Below the pieces are notes generated by a model. It searched no databases, had not been told where the DNA came from, and worked only from the letters and a program-made list of their open reading frames with translations. A stretch of DNA of 6,063 nt from JBBSEZ01 sp038239195 (GTDB taxonomy: Bacteria; Planctomycetota; Planctomycetia; Gemmatales; Gemmataceae): positions 1-6,063 of the forward strand of contig JBBSEZ010000536.1 in the NCBI GenBank assembly GCA_038239195.1. The letters run 5' to 3'. The translations under genes and the position numbers were made by a program. Each line of letters starts with the position of its first letter. Position 1 is the first letter of the stretch. Below, piece after piece: positions 1 to 6,063 of the stretch.

Positions 1-93
1 CACATGCTTGCCCCCGGGGGGGGGGGGGGGGCTCCCGCCGGTGTGGGGGCCCCAAACACGGGGGGGCGCCCCCCCCCCCCTCGCCTCGATCGG
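1..93. other. G/C homopolymer-rich, probably low-quality contig end
   Basis: Contains a run of 16 G (16-31), shorter runs of G and C, and a run of 12 C (69-80) just downstream of the carbamoyltransferase stop (94-96). No gene or clear terminator can be supported here. GGGGCCCC-type palindromes arise automatically from such runs. Most likely a sequencing or assembly artefact. Confidence 0.6.
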
Positions 94-1947
94 TCAATCG
101 AGCTGGAACTGCGCGAGATAGCGCTGCCGCAACTCCGCGTGGACGGGCTCGGGGGCGAGGTCTTCCTTGTGCAGGACGAAGTCCTCGAGGACCAGGGCGT
201 CCATGTCGGTGGCGAGGAAGCAGCGGTAGGCCTCCTCGGGCGTACAGACGATGGGCTCGCCCCGGACGTTGAAGCTGGTGTTCACCAGGACGGGGCAGCC
301 GGTCATCTCGTGGAACGCTTCGAGCAGCGCATGGAAGCGGGGGTTGTGCTCCGGCCCCACCGTCTGCACGCGAGCGCTGTAGTCCACGTGGGTCACGGCG
401 GGGATGGTCGAGCGCACCACGTTGACGCGCCGCCGGAGGTCGGGGTCGCTCGCCATCACGGCCTGCTGTTCGGGAGAGACGTCGGTGTGGTGCCGGGGAA
501 GGACCGGGGCGACAAGGAGCATGTAGGGGCTCTCCTCGCCGGGGCGCAGGCCGAACCACTCGTGGGCGTGCTCCTGCAAGACGGCGGGGGCGAAGGGGCG
601 GAAGCTCTCGCGGAACTTGATCTTCACGTTCATCGCGGCCTGCATCTTCGGGGAGCGCGGGTCGCCGAGAATGCTGCGGGCGCCCAGGGCCCGCGGGCCG
701 AACTCCATGCGGCCCTGGAACCAGCCGACGATCTTCCCCGCGGCGAGCAGGCGCGCCACGTGGTCGAGCAGCTCGACCTCGTCGAAGCGGCGCGCCGGGG
801 CCTCGACGCGGTTGAGGAAGCGCTTGACGTCGCCGTTGCCGAACCTCGGGCCGAGAAAGCTTCCCTTCTGGAAGTCGCTGCCGCCCGGCCAGCGCGGCTC
901 GTCGAGGAGCTGGTGCCAGACGAACAGGGCGGCGCCGAGCGCGCCGCCGGCATCGCCTGCCGCCGGCTGAATCCAGATCGATTCAAAGGGCCCTTCGCGC
1001 AGCAGGCGCCCGTTGGCGACGCAGTTGAGGGCGACCCCGCCGGCGAGGACGAGGTTCTTCATCCGCGTGCGCGCGTGCAAGTCGCGGCCGATGCGCAGCA
1101 AGACCTCCTCGGTGACGGCCTGGATGCTGGCGGCGAGGTCCACGTGGCGCTGCTCGATTTCGGACTCCGGGCGGCGCGGCGGGCCCCCGAAGAGGTCGTG
1201 GAAGCGCCGGCCCGTCATTGTCAGGCCCTGGCAGTAGTTGAAGTACGCCATGTCCAGGCGGAAACTGCCGTCGGGCCTCAGGTCGAGGAGGTGCTTGTAG
1301 ATGGCCTCCTGGTAGACGGGCCGGCCATAGGGGGCGAGGCCCATCAGCTTGTATTCGCCGCTGTTGACCTTGAAGCCGCAGTAGTAGGTGAAGGCCGAGT
1401 AGAGCAGGCCGAGCGAGTGGGGGAACTGCAGGTGACGGTCGAGGCGGATGCGGTTGCCGGTGCCGACCCCGCTGGCGGTGGTGCTCCATTCGCCGACGCC
1501 GTCGAGGGTGAGAATGGCCGCCTCGTCGTAGGGGCTGGGGAAGAAGGCGCTGGCGGCGTGGCTCTCGTGGTGGTCGAGGAAGACGAGCGGAGCGCGGCAA
1601 GCGCCCAGCCCGGCGCGCACCTCGCGGGGCAGGAACAGTTTTTTCTTCAGCCACAGGGGCAGGGCGCGGGCGAAACTGCGGAACCCAGCCGGGGCGAAGG
1701 CCAGGTAGGTCTCGAGCAGGCGCTCGAACTTGGGGAGGGGCTTCTCGTAAAAGGCGACGTAGTCGATCTGCTCGGGAGAAAGGCCCGCCTCTTCGAGGCA
1801 ATAGCGGACCGCGTGGGCCGGGAATCGTTCGTCCTGCTTGACGCGCGTGAATCGCTCCTCCTGGGCGGCGGCGACGATCTCGCCGTCGCGGACGAGGGCG
1901 GCGGCGCTGTCGTGGTAGAAGGCCGAGATGCCGAGGATGGCTGTCAT
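94..1947 (-). CDS. NodU/CmcH/TobZ-family O-carbamoyltransferase
   Basis: A complete 617-residue cytoplasmic enzyme. By family, it makes carbamoyl-adenylate from carbamoyl phosphate and ATP and transfers the carbamoyl group to a hydroxyl of a sugar or other small molecule. Seen in the sequence: the N-terminal Kae1-like domain opens with GISAFYHDSAA (6-16), followed by EERFTRVKQDERFP (30-43). HHESHAASAFF (126-136) supplies the H-x3-H metal-binding pair (His126, His130). TLDGVGEWSTT (147-157), LAGGVALNCVANG (301-313) and AAGDAGGALGAA (329-340, Asp332) follow. The C-terminal YrdC-like half has FQGRMEFGPRALGARSILGDPR in two parts (410-431), KFRESFRPFAP (444-454) and LVNTSFNVRGEPI (554-566). The length is normal for the family and no key motif is missing. 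The ATG at 1947 is chosen because the protein begins directly at the conserved motif and has a good Shine-Dalgarno. A longer reading to 2160 would add 71 unrelated Arg/Pro-rich residues and overlap the preceding gene. It is last of four co-oriented genes, 49 nt after the sulfotransferase-like gene. The acceptor is unknown; the context suggests a glycan. Confidence 0.95.
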   Translation of the reverse strand: MTAILGISAFYHDSAAALVRDGEIVAAAQEERFTRVKQDERFPAHAVRYCLEEAGLSPEQIDYVAFYEKPLPKFERLLETYLAFAPAGFRSFARALPLWLKKKLFLPREVRAGLGACRAPLVFLDHHESHAASAFFPSPYDEAAILTLDGVGEWSTTASGVGTGNRIRLDRHLQFPHSLGLLYSAFTYYCGFKVNSGEYKLMGLAPYGRPVYQEAIYKHLLDLRPDGSFRLDMAYFNYCQGLTMTGRRFHDLFGGPPRRPESEIEQRHVDLAASIQAVTEEVLLRIGRDLHARTRMKNLVLAGGVALNCVANGRLLREGPFESIWIQPAAGDAGGALGAALFVWHQLLDEPRWPGGSDFQKGSFLGPRFGNGDVKRFLNRVEAPARRFDEVELLDHVARLLAAGKIVGWFQGRMEFGPRALGARSILGDPRSPKMQAAMNVKIKFRESFRPFAPAVLQEHAHEWFGLRPGEESPYMLLVAPVLPRHHTDVSPEQQAVMASDPDLRRRVNVVRSTIPAVTHVDYSARVQTVGPEHNPRFHALLEAFHEMTGCPVLVNTSFNVRGEPIVCTPEEAYRCFLATDMDALVLEDFVLHKEDLAPEPVHAELRQRYLAQFQLD

Positions 1948-1953
1948 CAGTTG

Positions 1954-1960
1954 CTTCCTT
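1954..1960 (-). promoter_or_regulatory. Shine-Dalgarno of the carbamoyltransferase gene
   Basis: On the minus strand this reads AAGGAAG, 6 nt before the ATG at 1947. It decides the start: the longer in-frame reading to 2160 would run through the end of the preceding gene. Confidence 0.75.
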
Positions 1961-1977
1961 GCGCGGGGGGTGGGGCA

Positions 1978-1994
1978 ACGCTTCTGCGAAGCGT
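1978..1994 (-). repeat. Short intergenic inverted repeat (7-bp stem, 3-nt loop)
   Basis: ACGCTTC and GAAGCGT pair perfectly around a TGC loop in the 49-nt gap between the sulfotransferase-like and carbamoyltransferase genes, immediately after the stop codon at 1997-1999. No T-run follows on the minus strand (the next bases are C-rich), so it does not look like a classical intrinsic terminator. It could stabilise an upstream mRNA end or weakly attenuate expression of the last gene, or be chance. Confidence 0.35.
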
Positions 1995-1996
1995 CG

Positions 1997-2866
1997 CTAA
2001 ACGGGGGAAGGGGCGCGGCTCGCCAGTGCGGCCACGCCGCCGTGGCACCACTGGGCCCGTTCCATGAGGCGAGCGTGGAAGTCGTCGGCCTGGAGCGCCG
2101 CGAAGTTATTGGAAGGGGGGCGGCGCGTCCGGGCGACGTCGCGGGCCAGCTTCTCCGCATCCACGACGCCGGGCACTCCGCTCAGGAGCGGCGCCAGTTC
2201 TTCGGGGGAGCAGTGCATCAGGTCGTCGTAGTCGAGCACCGGGAGGTTGTGCTTCCGGGCCGATTTGAGCAACTGGTAGTAGTAGATCGCGAAGGCGGCC
2301 ACCTGGCGCTTGTTCACCGTGTCGGCCTCGGCGGCGGCGAAGTCCAGCAGCCAGCGAACGTCGCGGGGCAAGGAAGCCCGGTTGCGGACGAGCGAGCCGT
2401 ACAGAGCGCCATACCAGGCCTTCACCGGGAGCCTGCTGCCCGGCAGGCTGAGCTCGGGGCGCCGGTAGAGGACGAAGCACCGGAAGCGGGTGGCGAACCA
2501 ATCGACCTTGAAGGCGCTATAGTTCTCCTTGGTGAAGTCGAGGCCCTCGCGGGCCCAGGTCTTCCGGTAGACCTTCTCGTAGGGCCCGTGGCGCTGGGCG
2601 ATCTTTTCGTAGTTGTCCACCATCTCGCAGCCGAAGGCCAGGCCGAGAAGGTCTTCGTGTTTCTGGTTGCAGATCGGGTTGAAGAACTCCCGGTAATATC
2701 TCAGGTGGGGGGCCTGCCGCAGGACCAGATCGACCAGCCAGTCGGTGCCCGTGTTGGGCAGGGAGAGCAGCGCGATCGGCTTCTCCGGCGGCGACAACGC
2801 GACAGGGCGCCGCGCTGCGGCGGGCTTCGGGCAAGCCATCGGCTTCTTGTCGTCGCTCGTCCTCAT
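1997..2866 (-). CDS. Divergent sulfotransferase-like protein
   Basis: 289 residues. By family, the reaction would be transfer of sulfate from PAPS to a hydroxyl or amine of a sugar in the cytoplasm. Seen: after a Lys/Pro/Ala-rich, probably unstructured N-terminus (1-30), IALLSLPNTGTDWLVDLVL (31-49) resembles the 5'-phosphosulfate-binding loop of sulfotransferases (typical form SxPRSGTTWL) at the end of a first beta strand. FVLYRRPELSLPGSR (131-145) sits where the 3'-phosphate motif, usually RDPRD with a downstream Ser, would be expected; Arg136 and Ser140 or Ser144 are candidates. The helix-rich remainder, with VAAFAIYYYQLLKSARKHNL (189-208) followed by PVLDYDDLMHCSPEEL (209-224), matches the late strand and helix of the fold (the family's 'y.dL..dP...'-like step). 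No signal peptide or membrane segment is visible. The ATG at 2866 has an excellent Shine-Dalgarno; a GTG at 2902 (12 residues longer) has none. It lies 46 nt after the SGNH gene. The fold assignment is an inference from motifs; another P-loop transferase is possible. Confidence 0.66.
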   Translation of the reverse strand: MRTSDDKKPMACPKPAAARRPVALSPPEKPIALLSLPNTGTDWLVDLVLRQAPHLRYYREFFNPICNQKHEDLLGLAFGCEMVDNYEKIAQRHGPYEKVYRKTWAREGLDFTKENYSAFKVDWFATRFRCFVLYRRPELSLPGSRLPVKAWYGALYGSLVRNRASLPRDVRWLLDFAAAEADTVNKRQVAAFAIYYYQLLKSARKHNLPVLDYDDLMHCSPEELAPLLSGVPGVVDAEKLARDVARTRRPPSNNFAALQADDFHARLMERAQWCHGGVAALASRAPSPV

Positions 2867-2873
2867 TGCCTCT

Positions 2874-2878
2874 CTCCT
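2874..2878 (-). promoter_or_regulatory. Shine-Dalgarno of the sulfotransferase-like gene
   Basis: On the minus strand AGGAG lies 7 nt before the ATG at 2866, within a longer purine run. It favours this start over the in-frame GTG at 2902, whose upstream bases (ACGACCGC) offer no ribosome-binding sequence, and over the ATG at 2839. Confidence 0.75.
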
Positions 2879-2912
2879 ACCTTCGCGTTGTCGCCCTGCC
2901 ACGCGGTCGTCA

Positions 2913-4274
2913 TCAGCGGGAAGCGGTGCGCGGGGGCTCGCGCGTCTCGACGAGGGCGCGGGCGATGGGGACGGCCAGCACCTCGTTGCCCTCGCGGTTG
3001 AAGTGGCAACAGGTGTCGAAGTAAAGCGTCTGCTTGTGCGCGGCGAAGACCATCGACAGGTCGTGAAACTTGACCCCGCGCGCCTGGAGGCGCTTGCCGG
3101 CCTCGCGGAGCATCGGGTAGCCTTGCTCGATCATGGGGCGGGCCGGCTGGGGCTCGAGGATGGCCGTCTTCTTCTCCTCGGCCGTGAGGACCTTGGAACC
3201 GGGGACGTACTGATTGGGTTGCAGGAACTGGTAGTAGCGGATGCCATGGGCGGCGCAGGTCTTGTGGAGCAGCAGCGAGCAGCGCTCCCAGTCGCCCACC
3301 AGCGCCTCCAGCATCTCCTGGTCGTCGCGGAAGGGGTGGTGCGGCCCGCGGGCCCGGTACGGCAGCGGGCCCTCCCGCTTGCGGGCCCGCAGCGCCGTTT
3401 CCGTGTTGACGACGTCGGCATGCAGCCGGCGGTCCTGCCACTTCCAGATGAAGTTGGCCGTCACCGACCAGCGGAGCGGCGCCTTCTGAAACAAGTTGGC
3501 CAGGTCGTGGCGGCGCTCGCCCAGGTAGGCCATCTTGCCGACGGCCCGGCGGCTGGCCCGGTCGGGCATCTTGGAGACGATCCAGTGCCAGCCCCCAGGA
3601 TACAGGTGGTGGATGCCGTGGACCTGGTTGTCCTGCCGATACCAGGCGACCTCGTTGAGCCCGTCGATGTTGACCAGGACGTCGAACTCGCCCCCCAGGG
3701 CCAGGACGTAGTTGAGGGCCATGACCTGTTGCGGCTGGCGGAACCCGCCGACGGCAAGGCTGACGAACTCGATCTCCTTGCCGGAAAACTCTGGGGACTG
3801 CTTGAGCTCGCGCTCCAGGACGTCGAGCCCCTGGCCCACAAAGATGCTGGCCACCGACGCGCCCGTGATGGCGACGATCGCCTTGTTGGGGGCGCGCTTG
3901 CGGACGGGAGAGCGGCCCGCCCGGTCGGTGAACCCGTAGTCGTTGGCGGGGGCCTCTCCGCGCAGCCCGGGGGCCTGCGCGTCCGGGTCGTAGGAGAAGC
4001 CGAGGTACGGGTGAATCTCCGTGCGGAAGGTGGGCGTGGCCCCCTGCTGGGCGTCCTCGCCGTTCGCCGCCCAGAGCAGGCGCTGGCGCTCGTGGCGGTC
4101 CCGCCCGTAAGAGAACGGGCGGCCGTGGGCGATCCAGTAGCCGACGTAGGACGTCGCCTCGGCCACGACCGCCAGCATCAGCAGGACGGCCAGCCGGAAG
4201 CCCCAGCGCTTGCAGCAGCCTCGCGGGCGGGCCTGGGCGGGGGCCGGTAGAGGCGTGGGGACGATCGAATCCAT
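2913..4274 (-). CDS. Membrane-anchored SGNH/GDSL-like hydrolase or acyltransferase
   Basis: 453 residues. The short Pro- and Arg-rich N-terminus (1-26) ends in RPRGCCKRW and is followed by one hydrophobic segment (about 27-47). The positive charges before it predict an N-in anchor, with the rest of the protein in the periplasm or outside. Seen in that domain: AIVAITGASVASIF (132-145), which fits SGNH block I with Ser140 as nucleophile but with Ala in place of the usual Asp (GAS for GDS). SLAVGGFRQPQQVM (172-185) fits the block II Gly. VLVNIDGLNEVAWY (199-212) fits block III, with Asn207 as the oxyanion residue. YFDTCCHFNREGNEVLA (418-434) fits block V, with Asp420 and His424, although D-x3-H is one residue longer than the common D-x2-H. 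Between blocks III and V lies a long region rich in Trp, Arg and His with little similarity that I recognise. Proteins of this kind in polysaccharide clusters are often O-acyl esterases or acyltransferases (AlgX/AlgJ-like roles), but substrate and direction cannot be told here. The ATG at 4274 is preferred over the GTG at 4283 by Shine-Dalgarno spacing. Confidence 0.72.
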   Translation of the reverse strand: MDSIVPTPLPAPAQARPRGCCKRWGFRLAVLLMLAVVAEATSYVGYWIAHGRPFSYGRDRHERQRLLWAANGEDAQQGATPTFRTEIHPYLGFSYDPDAQAPGLRGEAPANDYGFTDRAGRSPVRKRAPNKAIVAITGASVASIFVGQGLDVLERELKQSPEFSGKEIEFVSLAVGGFRQPQQVMALNYVLALGGEFDVLVNIDGLNEVAWYRQDNQVHGIHHLYPGGWHWIVSKMPDRASRRAVGKMAYLGERRHDLANLFQKAPLRWSVTANFIWKWQDRRLHADVVNTETALRARKREGPLPYRARGPHHPFRDDQEMLEALVGDWERCSLLLHKTCAAHGIRYYQFLQPNQYVPGSKVLTAEEKKTAILEPQPARPMIEQGYPMLREAGKRLQARGVKFHDLSMVFAAHKQTLYFDTCCHFNREGNEVLAVPIARALVETREPPRTASR

Positions 4275-4282
4275 TCGAAGCA

Positions 4283-4287
4283 CCCTT
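4283..4287 (-). promoter_or_regulatory. Shine-Dalgarno of the SGNH gene
   Basis: Minus-strand AAGGG lies 8 nt before the ATG at 4274. The alternative GTG codon at 4281-4283 overlaps this element, which argues against that start. Confidence 0.6.
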
Positions 4288-4297
4288 GACGATTGTC

Positions 4298-4322
4298 CGG
4301 AGGGCTTCGCGCTCGCCCTCCG
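4298..4322 (-). repeat. Intergenic hairpin, perfect 8-bp stem with 9-nt loop
   Basis: On the minus strand CGGAGGGC and GCCCTCCG pair perfectly around GAGCGCGAA. It lies in the 104-nt gap after the glycosyltransferase stop (4379-4381) and 23 nt upstream of the SGNH start codon. No T-run follows (the next bases are GACAATCGTC), so a standard intrinsic terminator is unlikely. It may be an mRNA-processing or stability element, or a partial attenuator that lowers expression of the downstream genes. Confidence 0.5.
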
Positions 4323-4378
4323 TTGATCCTGTCATCCGCCGAGATGGCCCTAGTAGAACCAGAAATTCGGCGTCGGTG

Positions 4379-6007
4379 TCAAGGCGACGTGGAACACGCG
4401 GCTGGCCCGGCGGCCAGGGCCGGCTCGGGGCCCGCCGCGGCGTGCCCCTGGTAGGCGCTCTCGCGGAGCTGGTCGTAATGTTCGTCCGGCGTATAGAGGC
4501 GTGTCTGGCCGGTCAGGGCGAGGCGCAGGATGGACGGGTCGCGGAGGACCGCCCGGAGCCTGGCGTAGAGGTCGGCGCGCGAGCCGGCTCGGAAGACCAG
4601 GTCGGGGCAGTCGAGCAGCTCGCGGGCGCCGCCCCGGTCGGAGGTCAGGATGGGCACGCCGGAGCCGACGCACTCGATGGCGACCTGAGGGAGGTTGTCC
4701 TCCCAAAGCACGGGGACGACCCCGAGATCGACACGGGAGAGGAGGGCTGGCAGGTCGGCGTGGGTGTAGCCGTCGTGGAAGCTCACGGCGGCGAAGCGAT
4801 GGGCCATCCGCTTGACGCGCTCGTAGGCGTGCTCGTCGGTGACCTTGGCGGCGAAGACGACCTCGAGGTGCCGGGCCAGGCCTGCCGGCATCTTCTCCAG
4901 CGCCCGGAGGAAGAAATAAAACCCCTTGTCCCGGCGCACGTAGCCCAGGTAAGCGATTCGCAGGATGCGGCGGCGCGGAGGGCCTTCGAGCCCGGCGAAG
5001 CGCGTGACCGCCCCGGTTGTGGGGGGCAAGAGGCTTGCCTCGGCGCAGCTGGTCTGCGCCCGGCCGGCGAAGCGCGTGCCGATGTACGACGTCTGCACCT
5101 TGTGCGGGGCGATCCCGAAGCCCCGCACCAGTTCGGCGACGCGGCGGGAGACGGCCAAGACGCAATCGACGTGGGCGTTGATCGCCTCGACGAAGGTTCG
5201 CCTGCGGTCGGCGAAGCGGGCGGCGACGTCGTCGTTAACGATCAGCGGTATCCGCCTTGGCTCGACCGGAGCGGGGCGCCGGCCGAGGGCCCGCCCTGGC
5301 AAGGCCACGGCCGCGCGCACGGCGGCGAGCAATCCGCGGAAGGAAAGGCGCAGGGGGTAGTGAACAAACCAGCTCACCGCGCGGTGCAGCGCGCCCGGCG
5401 CGCGGATGCCGAGCTTGGAGAGGCAATGGTCCAACTGGTAGAAGCGCCGGGTGCCGCGGGAGTTGATCGGCTTGACGAGGCAGTTGGCACACTTGCGGCC
5501 GTCGCGGAAGTCTTTGCAGAGGGCCCGCTCCTGGAACCAGAGGTTGACCTGTGGGCAGAAGGCGAAGTAGTTGTGAACGCTGTAGACGATCCTTGCCCGC
5601 GCAGAGTGTTCGCGGGCCAGGCGCAAGAACGAGACGGGGATGCCTTCGAGGTTGTTGAAGTGGACCACGTCGAAGGGCCCGTGTTCGCGCAGGAAATCGG
5701 CGAAGACCGCCTCCATCTCGGGCGCGGAGGCCACGTCCTGCCCGAACGCCGTCTGCCCGGGACTGAGGATCGTCGAGTTGACCAGCTCGTACTTGCGCAC
5801 GCCCTCCTTCTGGGCGGCGACGGGGTTGAGGAAGGGCCGGCTCGAGAACGGGCGGTAGCTGACGCCCGAACTGAGGAACCACACGCGATCGCCCCGCCGC
5901 GTCGCCGCATCCACCAGGTTCTGCTGGTAGGTGGACACGCCGCCGCCGCCGTGGCCCTTGTCCTCGAAGTCGGCCCAGTTGTAATAGAGGATTTTTAGCC
6001 TCTGCAT
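4379..6007 (-). CDS. GT4-type (GT-B fold) glycosyltransferase
   Basis: 542 residues, predicted cytoplasmic or membrane-associated. By family it transfers a sugar from a nucleotide-sugar donor to a growing glycan or lipid-linked acceptor. Seen: KILYYNWADF (5-14) and the Gly-rich loop HGGGGVSTYQQNLV (19-32) open the N-terminal Rossmann domain. PFDVVHFNNLEGIP (111-124) and RIVYSVHNYFAFCP (139-152) follow. The C-terminal domain has AVSRRVAELVRGFGI (285-299), TSYIGTRF (306-313), IAYLGYVRRDKGF (351-363), FHDGYTHADLPALLSRVDLG (410-429) and the donor-site stretch PVLWEDNLPQVAIECVGSG (432-450) with SDRGGARELL (456-465). Asp437 stands at the first position of the EX7E motif and Glu445 at the second. 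A cysteine set (C151, C164, C173, C176), also known in some other GT4 enzymes, follows the N-terminal domain strand. A basic/hydrophobic stretch (about 200-250) makes the protein longer than the usual 350-420 residues. The ATG at 6007 has GGGAGA 8 nt upstream. First gene of the visible cluster. Donor and acceptor are unknown. Confidence 0.92.
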   Translation of the reverse strand: MQRLKILYYNWADFEDKGHGGGGVSTYQQNLVDAATRRGDRVWFLSSGVSYRPFSSRPFLNPVAAQKEGVRKYELVNSTILSPGQTAFGQDVASAPEMEAVFADFLREHGPFDVVHFNNLEGIPVSFLRLAREHSARARIVYSVHNYFAFCPQVNLWFQERALCKDFRDGRKCANCLVKPINSRGTRRFYQLDHCLSKLGIRAPGALHRAVSWFVHYPLRLSFRGLLAAVRAAVALPGRALGRRPAPVEPRRIPLIVNDDVAARFADRRRTFVEAINAHVDCVLAVSRRVAELVRGFGIAPHKVQTSYIGTRFAGRAQTSCAEASLLPPTTGAVTRFAGLEGPPRRRILRIAYLGYVRRDKGFYFFLRALEKMPAGLARHLEVVFAAKVTDEHAYERVKRMAHRFAAVSFHDGYTHADLPALLSRVDLGVVPVLWEDNLPQVAIECVGSGVPILTSDRGGARELLDCPDLVFRAGSRADLYARLRAVLRDPSILRLALTGQTRLYTPDEHYDQLRESAYQGHAAAGPEPALAAGPAACSTSP

Positions 6008-6063
6008 GCGCTGGTTCTCCCGTCGCGGAAAGTTTGCGGGGGGCCGCCAAGCCGCAAGCGGCA

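Noticed and set aside
41..80. GGGGCCCC and G-run/C-run palindromes as a terminator after the carbamoyltransferase gene
   Set aside because: They follow directly from the homopolymers, have no real loop or T-tract, and lie in sequence of doubtful quality.
4..2067. A 687-codon open frame on the plus strand
   Set aside because: It runs antisense to the clear carbamoyltransferase gene, its product shows no recognisable motifs and is rich in Val, Glu, Ala and Gly as expected from antisense reading of GC-rich codons, and it starts in the homopolymer stretch.
1948..2160. N-terminal extension of the carbamoyltransferase to 2160
   Set aside because: The added 71 residues are unlike the family and overlap the end of the sulfotransferase-like gene; the ATG at 1947 has its own Shine-Dalgarno and starts at the family's conserved N-terminus.
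2745..4250. A 501-codon open frame on the plus strand
   Set aside because: Antisense to the SGNH gene, no recognisable domain, low-complexity composition; a by-product of few stop codons in GC-rich DNA.
2863..4335. A 490-codon minus-strand frame overlapping the SGNH gene
   Set aside because: Product is Pro/Arg/Gly-rich without motifs, while the alternative frame encodes SGNH motifs and a membrane segment; its ATG at 4335 lacks a ribosome-binding sequence.
4286..5998. A 570-codon open frame on the plus strand
   Set aside because: Antisense shadow of the glycosyltransferase; no motifs of its own.
6034..6062. Inverted repeats near the right edge (TTGCGG/CCGCAA and GCCGC-AA-GCGGC)
   Set aside because: Stems of only 5-6 bp that compete with each other, no T-run, and too little flanking sequence to judge whether they belong to a terminator or a leader.

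Overview
This is a GC-rich window (clearly above 60% G+C by eye, with mostly G or C at third codon positions). It carries four complete genes, all on the minus strand. In transcription order (right to left) they are a GT4-type glycosyltransferase (4379-6007), a membrane-anchored SGNH/GDSL-like protein (2913-4274), a divergent sulfotransferase-like protein (1997-2866) and a NodU/CmcH/TobZ-type O-carbamoyltransferase (94-1947). The gaps between them are 104, 46 and 49 nt. Each preferred start has a purine-rich Shine-Dalgarno sequence at a normal distance. The layout fits one operon that probably continues beyond the right edge, since only 56 nt of upstream sequence is visible. No RNA genes, mobile elements or CRISPR arrays were seen.

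The organism cannot be named from this sequence. The high GC, small but real intergenic gaps and a surface-polysaccharide gene set would suit Planctomycetota, Myxococcota or another large-genome GC-rich environmental bacterium. This is a weak inference.

The likely joint role is building and decorating an extracellular glycan or glycolipid. The glycosyltransferase would add a sugar in the cytoplasm. The sulfotransferase-like enzyme (PAPS-dependent by family) and the carbamoyltransferase (carbamoyl phosphate plus ATP) would modify hydroxyls before export. The SGNH protein is predicted to be anchored with its domain outside the membrane, where it could add or remove acyl groups. Pairing a sulfotransferase with a NodU-type carbamoyltransferase recalls the Nod-factor tailoring pair NodH/NodU, but no other nod-like gene is visible.

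The first ~80 bases are dominated by G and C homopolymers and look more like low-quality contig-end sequence than biology. Two short intergenic hairpins (4298-4322 and 1978-1994) are the only non-coding structures worth noting. No gene family here is itself new. The novelty, if any, lies in the combination and in the divergent active-site motifs of the SGNH and sulfotransferase-like proteins.
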